This document shows, piece after piece, positions 1 to 6,921 of a stretch of DNA of 6,921 nt (the stretch's first letter is position 1; the number at the start of each line of letters is the position of its first letter). Position numbers and translations under genes: made by a program. The stretch comes from Opitutia bacterium. Its GTDB lineage: Bacteria > Verrucomicrobiota > Verrucomicrobiia > Opitutales > Seribacteraceae. The DNA lies in contig JABHOU010000229.1 of NCBI GenBank assembly GCA_018695085.1, positions 1-6,921 of the forward strand, read 5' to 3'. The notes under the pieces were generated by a model, which ran no database searches, was not told the origin of the DNA, and was given only the letters and a program-made list of their open reading frames with translations.

Positions 1-915
1 AACATATGCATCGTTCTTTTTCTTGCCAAAGTTGACGGCAAGGAAGTTGGCGTTGAGAACGGGTCGTCCGAAACAGACGTCCGAACAGCGCTCCTGAAAG
101 AAACGGAAGAACGAAACGGTCTGAAGTATATACCCGGAGAAGCGATTCCTTTTACGGGGAAAATATTTTCACCTTATAATAATCGTCCACGCGGCATAGA
201 GACCAACTACTTTCGCGGCAAGAAACATGGAATTGAATCAACCTACGTGAATGGCCTGATATACAGGACCACGGAATACAATGCCAATTTTGAATCTGCT
301 AAAAAACATGGAATAGAGACTCAATACTCGAAAGCCGGAGGACCCATTTGGTACACTACCCAATACGAGGATGGGAAAAGAAACGGTCCGCAAACTGAAT
401 TCTATTGGGAAAATGGAAAGATTCGGAGCGTTAAGCAATATTTGGATGATGTACCTGTCGACGTGGAAGTGGGTTACTCTGTGAATGGTATAAAAACAAG
501 CGAAGTCCCATACCGAAATGGTGTAAAAGATGGTTTTGCGATTGAGAACTTCGAGGACGGATCACCCTTAAACAGAGCACTTTGGGTTAATGGAGAAAAA
601 GAAGGTAAAGAAATTAGATTTTACAAAAATGGAAAGAAGTATCGTGAAAAAAACTATGTAGATGGAAAACTTCAGGGGACCATGACCATCTATTACGAAA
701 ATGGTTCGAAAAAATCGGTATACTTCTTTGAACGCGGGATTCTTCAAGGAGTTGCATTTCGTTATCTTGAAGATGGCTCAGTCGTGGAAGATATCTGGGA
801 AGATGGAAAAAAAATTTCATCAACTTTCTCGCGACCTCGGCAAAACAGTTTGTTTCCAAAAAATTTTACGACTCCGACGACCGGCGATGCTGCCAATACT
901 TTCAAAGGGGATTAA
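1..915 (+). CDS. MORN_2-repeat protein (YwqK-like), 5' partial
   Basis: The reading frame is open from base 1 to the TAA at 913-915 (304 codons). The only in-frame start codon of the usual kinds is GTG at 247, which lies inside the repeats, so the true start is upstream of the window. Codons 2-9 (ICIVLFLA) are hydrophobic and could be the end of a signal peptide or membrane anchor. Codons 38-56 contain the RNGLKY and PFTGKIF blocks that often precede such repeats in verrucomicrobial proteins. From about codon 64 to 271 there are degenerate units of roughly 20-24 residues with the pattern Y-x-x-G-K-x-x-G-x-x-x-x-Y-x-x-NG, typical of MORN_2 (PF07661). Such proteins are often auto-named 'YwqK family antitoxin', but no toxin gene is visible and that role should not be assumed. 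The repeats probably mediate surface or protein contacts; the actual function is unknown. The gene is markedly AT-richer than its neighbours. Confidence 0.8.
   Translation, partial: NICIVLFLAKVDGKEVGVENGSSETDVRTALLKETEERNGLKYIPGEAIPFTGKIFSPYNNRPRGIETNYFRGKKHGIESTYVNGLIYRTTEYNANFESAKKHGIETQYSKAGGPIWYTTQYEDGKRNGPQTEFYWENGKIRSVKQYLDDVPVDVEVGYSVNGIKTSEVPYRNGVKDGFAIENFEDGSPLNRALWVNGEKEGKEIRFYKNGKKYREKNYVDGKLQGTMTIYYENGSKKSVYFFERGILQGVAFRYLEDGSVVEDIWEDGKKISSTFSRPRQNSLFPKNFTTPTTGDAANTFKGD
190..813 (+). repeat. Degenerate MORN_2-type peptide repeat region
   Basis: This stretch encodes about eight or nine imperfect units, seen as recurring G-K-K-H-G, D-G-K-R-N-G, N-G-V-K-D-G, N-G-E-K-E-G and D-G-K-L-Q-G turns separated by aromatic-rich strands such as TEFYWENG and IRFYKNG. 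The repetition is at protein level; the DNA units are too diverged to be simple tandem repeats. Unit boundaries and count are my reading by eye. Confidence 0.7.
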
Positions 916-976
916 ATTCGCGAAAATTCTCTCTACCATGCTCCTGCTCCCTCAATCACCACGGGTCTGAACCGCC
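916..976. other. Convergent intergenic spacer
   Basis: These 61 bases separate the stop codons of the MORN-repeat gene (+) and the deacetylase gene (-). A bidirectional terminator would be expected here, but I see no GC-rich hairpin followed by a T-run on either strand. There is only a short TTCGCGAA palindrome just after the first stop. Termination may be factor-dependent or lie inside the genes. Confidence 0.5.
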
Positions 977-1720
977 TCACTTTTCCAAATCGCGCAGGGC
1001 AACGACTTTGCATCCCGATTGCTTGAGGTAGTCCATGTAAGATTTGAATTTATCCGGATCGGTGTTCACCCAGGGGTGCTTTACGTCGGGCACGCCGTGG
1101 AACGTCATTACCGAAACCTTTCCGTCCTTGGCTTTGTTCACCGCTTCCTTGAATTGCTCGAGGGTGCTCTTTGGTTTGCCGTCAAAGGCTTGGGGCATAA
1201 GGAGAGGATCATCCTCCCCGGGAGCATAGGCTCTTGATCCACCCGTTCTGGCAAACCGGTACCCACGGGCCTTCAAAACCCGCACCGCCCGTTTCGTGGT
1301 TTGGTAGGCGGGGTAGCAAAAACTGATCGGTTTTGGGATGCCGTGCTTCTCACACTGCTTCTCAATGTATTCGACGTCGGCATGCAGTTGTTCCTCAGTT
1401 TGTCTGCCGACTGTGATATGGCGTCTCGTATGGTTGCCGATTTCAAATCCGTCGTCATGGAGCTTCTTGATTTGCTCCCAGGTCATGTAGTTGTTCTTGT
1501 CCTTTGCAAAATCAAACCCCTCGGTGATGAAGAAAGTCGCGCCGAATCCATGCTTCTCGAGCAACGGAGCGACGAAGGTTGCGTGGCTGGCGACCGAATC
1601 ATCGAAGGTCAAAACAACGGTGCCCGGTTGCTTTTTCTCTGCCACGCCGTGGCTGACCATGGACATAAGGGGAACAAGAAGGCCAAATATGCGGGCAATA
1701 AGCTTCTGATTGAAATTCAT
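977..1720 (-). CDS. Exported NodB-domain polysaccharide deacetylase (CE4-like)
   Basis: The protein has 247 residues from the ATG at 1718-1720. That start is preferred over the in-frame TTG at 1774 because it places a normal signal peptide first: basic MNFNQK, a hydrophobic stretch at 11-22, and likely cleavage after A27 (GVA-E). The NodB fold follows: motif 1 TFDDS (D40 and D41), motif 2 GNHTRRH (metal ligands H97 and H101), motif 3 FCYPAY at 134-139, and the late VMTFHG block with H208. Family members use a divalent metal, bound by the Asp-His-His triad, to remove acetyl groups from N-acetylated sugars or esters in peptidoglycan, chitin-type polymers or exopolysaccharide. The triad and probable catalytic residues are present, so the enzyme is likely active; the substrate cannot be read from sequence. 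Motif 3 has the F-x-YP form instead of the R-x-P form of classical chitin deacetylases. The gene is convergent with the MORN-repeat gene and divergent from the SGNH-heme operon. Confidence 0.9.
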   Translation of the reverse strand: MNFNQKLIARIFGLLVPLMSMVSHGVAEKKQPGTVVLTFDDSVASHATFVAPLLEKHGFGATFFITEGFDFAKDKNNYMTWEQIKKLHDDGFEIGNHTRRHITVGRQTEEQLHADVEYIEKQCEKHGIPKPISFCYPAYQTTKRAVRVLKARGYRFARTGGSRAYAPGEDDPLLMPQAFDGKPKSTLEQFKEAVNKAKDGKVSVMTFHGVPDVKHPWVNTDPDKFKSYMDYLKQSGCKVVALRDLEK

Positions 1721-1847
1721 GGAAGGAAGTCTTCTCACGGGAGTCGAATCCGGGCAAGGGCGATCGGTTGGCAAAAATCAATTCCGAAGATAAAAAGAGC
1801 TTTGTCTTTTTTCATAAGAAAAGAAAGGTTATGAACTTATATTATTT
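1721..1847. promoter_or_regulatory. Divergent AT-rich intergenic region, presumed to hold both promoters
   Basis: This 127-base spacer lies between the starts of the deacetylase (-) and the SGNH-like gene (+), so promoters for both should be here. The part nearest the SGNH gene is AT-rich. It contains an inverted repeat (AAAAAGA at 1792-1798, TCTTTTT at 1805-1811) and a TATATT at 1838-1843 that resembles a -10 box but is too close to the ATG to give a normal leader and lacks a good -35. No convincing sigma-70 pair was found on either strand. The purine-rich AAGAAAGG at 1821-1828 is about 19 bases before the ATG, too far for a standard ribosome binding site. Confidence 0.4.
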
Positions 1848-2876
1848 ATGAAAATTCCCTTATATCGTCTCTCCCTCCCAGTCCTGTTGTGCAGTTTGGT
1901 CATTCCAATGATTCCCGTACGAGCGGACCATCATGCAAAAGGCTCTGCCCCTCTCTTGCAAACCGGAGACCGGGTGGCCTTCGTGGGCGGAGGCTTGATC
2001 GAGCGGGCCCGCCTGAACGGTTATCTGGAGACGGCTCTCACGGCAGGAGCCGGACCGAAGGTGACCGGCTTGAAGTTCCGCAACCTTGGCTGGAGCGGAG
2101 ACACGGTTTTCAATGATGCCCGTTCCTACTTTGGGAAACCCAAGGAGGGCAGGGACCGGTTGAAGAAAATCATTGGCGAGTGGAAGCCCAACGTCGTTTT
2201 GCTCAATTACGGGGCGGAGGTCGCCTTGTCCGCAGGACGGGCGTGGACCGACGAAGCTTCGGCGAGCAAGCGATCCGCCGGTGATTGGGACGAGAGCGTA
2301 GCGGTCTTTCTGGAAGGTTACGCAAAGATGATCGAAGAAATCAGGAAAGACGCGGTGGAAGGTCTGAGGGAAATCGTCGTGGTCGCGCCACCCCCCTTGG
2401 AAAACCTCGGAAGCCCCTTGCCCGATCATCGTGAATCCAACCGCAGAATGGCCAAGGTGCGGGATGCTCTTCAAGGGTTCGCAAAGGAGAACAAGGCCCG
2501 CTTCATCGATCTTTTCGGGGCCATGGGTGGAGACGAGTTCGACGGAAAAATCCTCGCTCAGTCATTGACCCACGACGGGCTTCACTTCACGGAGCCGGGT
2601 TATCGCGAATTGGCCAGGCAATTGGCCGTCGGAGTGGGCTACGGGACTTCTCCCTCCAGCGCTTTGGCTGATAAGCTCAGGGAACGCATCATCGAGAAAA
2701 ACCGTTTGTTCTTTCACCGTTGGCGTCCGGCCAACGAGACCTACCTCTATCTTTTCCGAAAGCACGAGCAGGGAAGAAATGCCAAGGAGATTCCGCAGTT
2801 TGACCCGATCATTGAGAAACGGGAACGTGAAATCGAACAGCTCAGAAACCAACTCCTCAAGAACTCCCAGGGGTAA
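1848..2876 (+). CDS. Exported SGNH/GDSL-fold protein with degenerate active site
   Basis: The protein has 342 residues and a signal peptide (basic MKIPLYR, hydrophobic 8-24, likely cleavage after A26 in VRA-D). The SGNH hydrolase blocks can be followed in order. Block I is FVGGGLIER at 45-53, where the nucleophile serine of G-D-S-L is replaced by glycine. Block II is NLGWSGDT at 79-86 with G81. Block III is NYGAEVAL at 120-127, where the oxyanion asparagine is not in its usual place. Block V is HDGLHFT at 242-248, with D243 and H246 retained. The SGNH fold is therefore well supported, but classical Ser-His-Asp esterase chemistry is doubtful. A charged, probably helical or coiled-coil tail covers about 280-340 (EKREREIEQLRNQLL). 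The gene opens a tight operon with the heme protein 20 bases downstream; related SGNH-like modules are, as I recall, common next to such heme proteins in the PVC group. It may be a carbohydrate- or ester-binding partner of the heme protein. Confidence 0.85.
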   Translation: MKIPLYRLSLPVLLCSLVIPMIPVRADHHAKGSAPLLQTGDRVAFVGGGLIERARLNGYLETALTAGAGPKVTGLKFRNLGWSGDTVFNDARSYFGKPKEGRDRLKKIIGEWKPNVVLLNYGAEVALSAGRAWTDEASASKRSAGDWDESVAVFLEGYAKMIEEIRKDAVEGLREIVVVAPPPLENLGSPLPDHRESNRRMAKVRDALQGFAKENKARFIDLFGAMGGDEFDGKILAQSLTHDGLHFTEPGYRELARQLAVGVGYGTSPSSALADKLRERIIEKNRLFFHRWRPANETYLYLFRKHEQGRNAKEIPQFDPIIEKREREIEQLRNQLLKNSQG

Positions 2877-2896
2877 ATACCGCCAAGCTTTTTACC

Positions 2897-5800
2897 ATGA
2901 AAAACCAAATTTTCTCCGTTTCGATCCTTTTGTTCATTGCGTGTACCGGTTATGGCCAGCGTGGCTTGACCAAGATTCCCGATACCGCGGTTCAGGCTCA
3001 GCTCGATGCCTTCGTTCTTCCGGAAGGTGCCAAGATCAACCTGTTTGCGAGCGAGCCCGTGGTGCGCAACCCCATCCATATGAACTGGGATTCCCGGGGT
3101 AGGTTATGGGTGGTGGGCAGTCCGCTTTACCCGCACATCAAGCCCGGTCAGGAGGAGTCCGATCAGTTGGTCATTCTCGAAGATACCAATGGAGACGGCG
3201 TTGCGGACAAGCATACCGTATTTGCCGATGACCTGCACATCCCTACGGGGGTTCTTCCGGGTGACGGCGGAGTTTACGTTGCCAACAGCAATGACGTCTT
3301 GTTTTTGAAAGATACCGATGGCGACGGAAAGGCCGACCAAAGGCGGGTCATCCTGTCGGGTTTCGGGACCGAGGATACCCACCATATCGTGCATACTTTC
3401 CGCTGGGGGCCCGAGGGAATGATGTGGCTTAACCAATCGATCTACATTCACACCCACCTCGATACTCCATATGGAATCCGTCGCCTTTTGGGGGGTGGAA
3501 TGTGGCATTATCGGCCCGAGACCAGGCGTTCGGAAGTATTCATGAAGGGCTTGGTCAACCCATGGGGTCACGTTTTCGACGAATGGGGCCAAAGCTTCAT
3601 GACAGACGGGGCAGGGGGGCATGGGATCAACTTCGTCTTTCCGCGTTCGGTTTTCGTGGCTTCGCCCGGAGCCCGCCGAAAATTGTCAGGGCTCAACCCC
3701 GGACAACCCAAGCTTTGCGGACTGGAGGTTCTCTCCGGCAGTCATGTTCCGGATGTTTGGCGGGGGGCGTTAGCGGCCCCTGACTTTCGAGGGCATCGTA
3801 TCAAGACCTACCGGCTTTCCGACAAAGGAAGCGCCTACCAATCACGCGTGGGCAAGGACTTGGTCGCATCCAAACACGGCGCATTCCGCCCGATCGACGT
3901 AAAGATGGGACCGGACGGGGCGATTTACGTGGCCGATCTTTACAACCCGATCATTCAGCACGGAGAGGTGGATTTTCGGGATGCGCGAAGGGATCACAAG
4001 CATGGTAGGATTTGGCGGATCAGTTTTCCGGGCAGAAAGAAGTCCCCCTTTGCAAAACCTGCGGACATGAACGAAAAGGAATTGGCCGAAGCCTTGGTTT
4101 TCTCGAAAGAGAATGTCCAAAGGGAACTGGCCACGGCCGAGTTGAGAACCAGAAAACCCGAAAAGATGCTTCCCGCTCTCAAAGCGCTCGAACTCAAGGA
4201 GGAGCTCCACAAACTCCGCCGCATTTGGGCGACCCAAGCCTTGAACCGTTTTGATCTTGAGGCCGCCAAAGAACTGACCCGTTCGGAATCCCCCAAGGCC
4301 CGGGCCGGGGCTTTGCGGGCCTTGTATTACGAGGCCTCCAGGACCGAAGGTTTGTTACCCCTTGCCGAAGCAGCCGTATCCGATCCGTCCGAGCAAGTCC
4401 GTCTCTGGGGCGTGAGCCTCTTGGCTCAACTTGATTCTCCCAAGACCGTGCCCATTGCCCTCAAGGCCTTGGATGGCATTGAGCCAGACGACTTTCTGGA
4501 CTTTGCGGTCTGGTCGATCTGTCGGGAACACCGCGATCGATGGGCGGATGAGATGAAGGAAAAGGGAAAAAACCCTTTCGCGAACTTGCCCCAGTTGCTT
4601 TTTGCTTCCTCTGCGATTGGCGAACGGTTGGGAGCCGACCGAATACTCGCTTCACTTTCCGGAGGAAAAATCAAGGATGATCAGACGGTTTGGGACATTG
4701 CCAACTGGATGGCGAACGAGGGGTCATCCGCTCATTTGTCCAAGCTTCTGGGTCTTGCTTCCGAAACGAAAGCGGTTACCCGGCAACATGCTTACCTGAA
4801 CGCCTTGCTCAATGCAAAGAAGCTCAGAAAAACAAGCCCTTCCGGAACGGAGCGCATCTCACCCTTTCTCCAAAGTGAAAACGATACGATTTTTGGCGTG
4901 GCCGCTCAATTGGCCGGGTTGTGGAAAGTCGAGTCATCACGACCGGCAATCGAAAAGATTCTCAACGACGACCGTGCTCCGACTGCCCGAACCAAGGCGG
5001 CTTTGCAGGCCCTCATTTCACTGGGAGGAGAAAAAACGAATTCTTATCTAAACCAACTATTCGGTAACCCCAAGACACCTTACGAGAGAAAAGCCATGGT
5101 CGTGACCGGTCAGTCGAAGGTGCAACCGATCCTTGCTGCCCGTCGTGCGGTCAAACTTCTGCAGGGAGCTCCAGAAGGGAAGGACAAGTTTGGGATTTAT
5201 GCCGCTTTCCTCGGCAACCGGGGAGCGACCCGGGCCTTGGCCACCGAAATTAGCCAAGCCAACTTGCCTGAGCCCATTGCCTTGCAGGGATTGCAACTGG
5301 CCGAGAGTTCGCCTACCCGGCCCAAGGAACTCATAGCAGCGATCCAAAAGGCAGGTGGGCTCAAGCCCATGAAAATGAGCCTGAGCCTTTCGGAGATGGC
5401 GACCATGATCGAGCGTGTCGTGAAACGGGGTGATGCCGCGCGAGGAGAAAAGATTTACCGGCGGGAGAACCTGCAGTGCGTGGCTTGCCATGCGATCGGG
5501 GAAGTCGGTGGGGTCATCGGCCCCAATATGGTATCCATCGGAGCGAGTGCCCCTCTCGACTACTTGATCGAGTCTCTGCTCGAACCGAGCAAGAAGATCA
5601 AGGAAGGATATCATACCAATTTGGTGACGCTGAAGAACGGGGATGCTCATGCCGGTGGAATCGTCAGCGAGAGCAAGACCGAGCTCGTGATCCGGGATCT
5701 TACGGGGAAGCATAATCGTATAGCCAAGGCCGACGTCGCCAGCAAAACGATTTCTCCCGTTTCCCTCATGCCCGTGGGCTTGACCGCACAGTTGCGTGAG

Positions 5801-6322
5801 GACGAATTCGTCGACCTGGTCCGTTTCATGTCGGAACTCGGCAAAGAAGGAAAGTACAAAACCACCACCAACCGTTTCGCCCGCTTTTGGGAAGTCTTGC
5901 CCGCAGGGTCTCCCAATCCCGGAACAGTTCACCATTACGGTGCCAAAATGTTCACGCAGGAATTCAGCGGGTACAAATGGAAACCCTTTTACGCGATGGT
6001 CGGGGGAAGCATTCCGGTTGACGAGGTGCCGGTTGCCTTGAAGCGAAGAGCGGATGAATACCAAGTTTTGCGAACTCATGTCGAAGTGACGAAAGCGGGT
6101 AAGCACAAGATTCGCGTGAAGGGGGATTCCAACCATATGGATTTGTTTCTGGATGGAGAAGTAATCGAGATCCCTTCGGATCGCACGCAAACAGATCTTG
6201 AAATTGATTGCAAAAAGACGGGAAAGCGGCAGCTCATGCTTGTTCTTCAGGGAGCCCAGTCAAGCGGGCAGGTGTCGCTGGAGGCATTGTCCGAAGATTT
6301 GACCATGCTTAATTCGTTGTAA
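2897..6322 (+). CDS. PVC-type heme-binding CxxCH protein ('membrane-bound dehydrogenase' type)
   Basis: The protein has 1,141 residues. A short signal sequence (hydrophobic 5-15) precedes a beta-propeller-like domain at about 25-385 of the Pirellula/Verrucomicrobium N-terminal type (TIGR02604-like). Its hallmarks are two Ca-binding-type loops, DTNGDGVAD at 96-104 and DTDGDGKAD at 139-147, the FRPIDVKMGPDGAIYVAD stretch at 330-347, and RRDHKHGRIWRI near 363-374. About 391-830 is Ala/Leu-rich helical sequence with HEAT-like units. The heme domain (TIGR02603-like) has CVACH at 861-865, binding one covalent c-type heme with H865 as axial ligand; M958 in SLMPVGL is the probable second ligand. The region after about 980 is extra and resembles a PA14-like sandwich. 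Family members are thought to couple sugar or other substrate oxidation to periplasmic electron transfer, but the reaction is not established. Start: ATG at 2897 gives the export signal; no strong ribosome binding site precedes it. Confidence 0.95.
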   Translation: MKNQIFSVSILLFIACTGYGQRGLTKIPDTAVQAQLDAFVLPEGAKINLFASEPVVRNPIHMNWDSRGRLWVVGSPLYPHIKPGQEESDQLVILEDTNGDGVADKHTVFADDLHIPTGVLPGDGGVYVANSNDVLFLKDTDGDGKADQRRVILSGFGTEDTHHIVHTFRWGPEGMMWLNQSIYIHTHLDTPYGIRRLLGGGMWHYRPETRRSEVFMKGLVNPWGHVFDEWGQSFMTDGAGGHGINFVFPRSVFVASPGARRKLSGLNPGQPKLCGLEVLSGSHVPDVWRGALAAPDFRGHRIKTYRLSDKGSAYQSRVGKDLVASKHGAFRPIDVKMGPDGAIYVADLYNPIIQHGEVDFRDARRDHKHGRIWRISFPGRKKSPFAKPADMNEKELAEALVFSKENVQRELATAELRTRKPEKMLPALKALELKEELHKLRRIWATQALNRFDLEAAKELTRSESPKARAGALRALYYEASRTEGLLPLAEAAVSDPSEQVRLWGVSLLAQLDSPKTVPIALKALDGIEPDDFLDFAVWSICREHRDRWADEMKEKGKNPFANLPQLLFASSAIGERLGADRILASLSGGKIKDDQTVWDIANWMANEGSSAHLSKLLGLASETKAVTRQHAYLNALLNAKKLRKTSPSGTERISPFLQSENDTIFGVAAQLAGLWKVESSRPAIEKILNDDRAPTARTKAALQALISLGGEKTNSYLNQLFGNPKTPYERKAMVVTGQSKVQPILAARRAVKLLQGAPEGKDKFGIYAAFLGNRGATRALATEISQANLPEPIALQGLQLAESSPTRPKELIAAIQKAGGLKPMKMSLSLSEMATMIERVVKRGDAARGEKIYRRENLQCVACHAIGEVGGVIGPNMVSIGASAPLDYLIESLLEPSKKIKEGYHTNLVTLKNGDAHAGGIVSESKTELVIRDLTGKHNRIAKADVASKTISPVSLMPVGLTAQLREDEFVDLVRFMSELGKEGKYKTTTNRFARFWEVLPAGSPNPGTVHHYGAKMFTQEFSGYKWKPFYAMVGGSIPVDEVPVALKRRADEYQVLRTHVEVTKAGKHKIRVKGDSNHMDLFLDGEVIEIPSDRTQTDLEIDCKKTGKRQLMLVLQGAQSSGQVSLEALSEDLTMLNSL
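5477..5491 (+). other. Covalent c-type heme attachment motif CVACH
   Basis: Codons 861-865 of the large protein encode C-V-A-C-H, the only CxxCH in it. Both thioether cysteines and the proximal histidine are present, followed by IGEVGGVIGPNM, as in the PVC heme domain. Maturation needs the periplasmic cytochrome c assembly machinery, which agrees with the export signal. Confidence 0.93.
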
Positions 6323-6324
6323 AC

Positions 6325-6921
6325 ATGAGACCCGCATTATTTGCAATCGGCAGCATCTTTTTCCTTTGTAAGGTTTGTTGGTCAGACCCATTGATCGTTG
6401 CACATCGGGGAGCTTCCCATGATGCTCCCGAGAATACCTTGCCCGCCTTTGAGTTGGCATGGAAGCAGGGAGCGGATGCGATCGAAGGAGACTTTCTGCT
6501 GACCAAGGATAATAAAATCGTTTGTATTCACGATGGTTCGACCAAGCGCTTGGCGGACCGGAATCTGGTCGTGCGAGGATCGACCTTGGAAGAACTGGGC
6601 GAACTGGACATCGGTTCCTGGAAACACGAAAAGTACAAGGGAACGAAGATTCCCACGATTGCCGAGGTGTTCGCCACCATTCCGGATGGCAAGAAAATCT
6701 TCGTGGAGGTGAAGTGCGGCAAGGAAATCATTCCATACTTGGTCAAGGAGATCGGGAAGAGCAAACTGAAGACCGAACAAGTCGTATTGATTTGTTTTAA
6801 GCAGGAGGTGGTCCAAGCTTTCAAGAAAGCCCTGCCCAAGAATAAGGCCTACTGGCTGTCCAGTTTCAAGAAGGACAAGGAAGGGGCTTGGAAACCCTCG
6901 CTCGAGACCGTCCTGACGACA
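6325..6921 (+). CDS. Exported glycerophosphodiester phosphodiesterase, 3' partial
   Basis: The frame runs open from the ATG at 6325 to the right edge (199 codons); a full enzyme is usually about 240-300 residues plus signal, so the C-terminal part is missing. Residues 1-20 form a signal peptide (R2, hydrophobic 4-15, possible cleavage after S20). The GDPD TIM-barrel motifs follow: AHRGAS with H27 and R28, PENT with E36 and N37, EGD with metal-ligand positions E54 and D56, IHDG with general acid H69, and EVK with E128 and K130. All visible catalytic and metal-binding positions are kept, so activity is likely: metal-dependent hydrolysis of glycerophosphodiesters to glycerol 3-phosphate and an alcohol. 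The IHDGSTKRL and IPTIAEVF blocks are typical of the family. The ATG lies 2 bases after the heme-protein stop, with no separate promoter or ribosome binding site, so translation is probably coupled to the upstream gene. Confidence 0.93.
   Translation, partial: MRPALFAIGSIFFLCKVCWSDPLIVAHRGASHDAPENTLPAFELAWKQGADAIEGDFLLTKDNKIVCIHDGSTKRLADRNLVVRGSTLEELGELDIGSWKHEKYKGTKIPTIAEVFATIPDGKKIFVEVKCGKEIIPYLVKEIGKSKLKTEQVVLICFKQEVVQAFKKALPKNKAYWLSSFKKDKEGAWKPSLETVLTT

Noticed and set aside
1..915. Toxin-antitoxin system based on the 'YwqK antitoxin' name of MORN_2 proteins
   Set aside because: No toxin-like gene is adjacent in the visible sequence, and the repeat itself does not imply an antitoxin role.
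1721..1774. Upstream TTG start adding 18 residues to the deacetylase
   Set aside because: The added residues are proline- and arginine-rich and would bury the clear signal peptide; the ATG at 1718-1720 is the better start.
1301..1834. Open reading frame of 177 codons on the plus strand opposite the deacetylase
   Set aside because: It overlaps the antisense strand of the NodB domain; its protein has no recognisable motif and no signal for translation.
1831..1851. Six-codon leader peptide (MNLYYL) whose stop overlaps the SGNH start in ATGA
   Set aside because: The purine-rich AAAGG is only about 2 bases before its ATG, and so short a frame in AT-rich DNA arises easily by chance; there is no attenuator structure.
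3182..3337. D-x-N/D-G-D-G loops suggesting a dockerin or cellulosome link
   Set aside because: The two loops are embedded in the propeller-like domain, where they are a usual family feature, and are not arranged as a dockerin pair of about 22-residue repeats.
5057..6190. Open reading frame of 377 codons on the minus strand inside the heme-protein gene
   Set aside because: It lies wholly antisense to strongly recognised coding sequence, its translation shows no recognisable domain, and long antisense frames are expected in GC-rich codon-biased genes.

Overview
The window looks like chromosomal DNA from the PVC superphylum, most likely a Verrucomicrobiota bacterium and less likely Planctomycetota. 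The best evidence is the 1,141-residue gene at 2897-6322. Its layout (exported beta-propeller-like 'membrane-bound dehydrogenase' domain, HEAT-like helices, one C-type heme motif of the Pirellula/Verrucomicrobium type) is characteristic of that group. Weak or absent Shine-Dalgarno sequences before most starts fit the same picture. The phylum call is an inference from protein families, not from a marker gene.

Layout. (1) Positions 1-915 (+): the 3' part of a MORN_2-repeat gene, open at the left edge and visibly more AT-rich than the rest. (2) Positions 977-1720 (-): an exported NodB-type polysaccharide deacetylase, convergent with the first gene. (3) Positions 1721-1847: a short AT-rich divergent spacer. 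(4) Positions 1848-6921 (+): three tightly spaced genes that look like one operon. They are an exported SGNH/GDSL-fold protein lacking the usual catalytic serine, the large heme protein (20 bases further on), and a glycerophosphodiester phosphodiesterase (2 bases further on) cut by the right edge.

How the genes may work together. The last four genes all begin with export signals, so their products should act in the periplasm or at the surface. The SGNH-like protein and the heme protein are probably a functional pair. The phosphodiesterase would release glycerol 3-phosphate or an equivalent from phosphodiester head groups. The deacetylase faces the operon across a shared upstream region and could belong to the same envelope or polymer programme, but nothing in the sequence proves a common substrate.

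No RNA gene, insertion sequence, CRISPR array, integrase or clear terminator was found. I see no new defence or mobile system here. The more unusual points are the degenerate SGNH active site, its close linkage to the heme protein and the phosphodiesterase, the PA14-like tail of the heme protein, and the base-composition break at the left edge.
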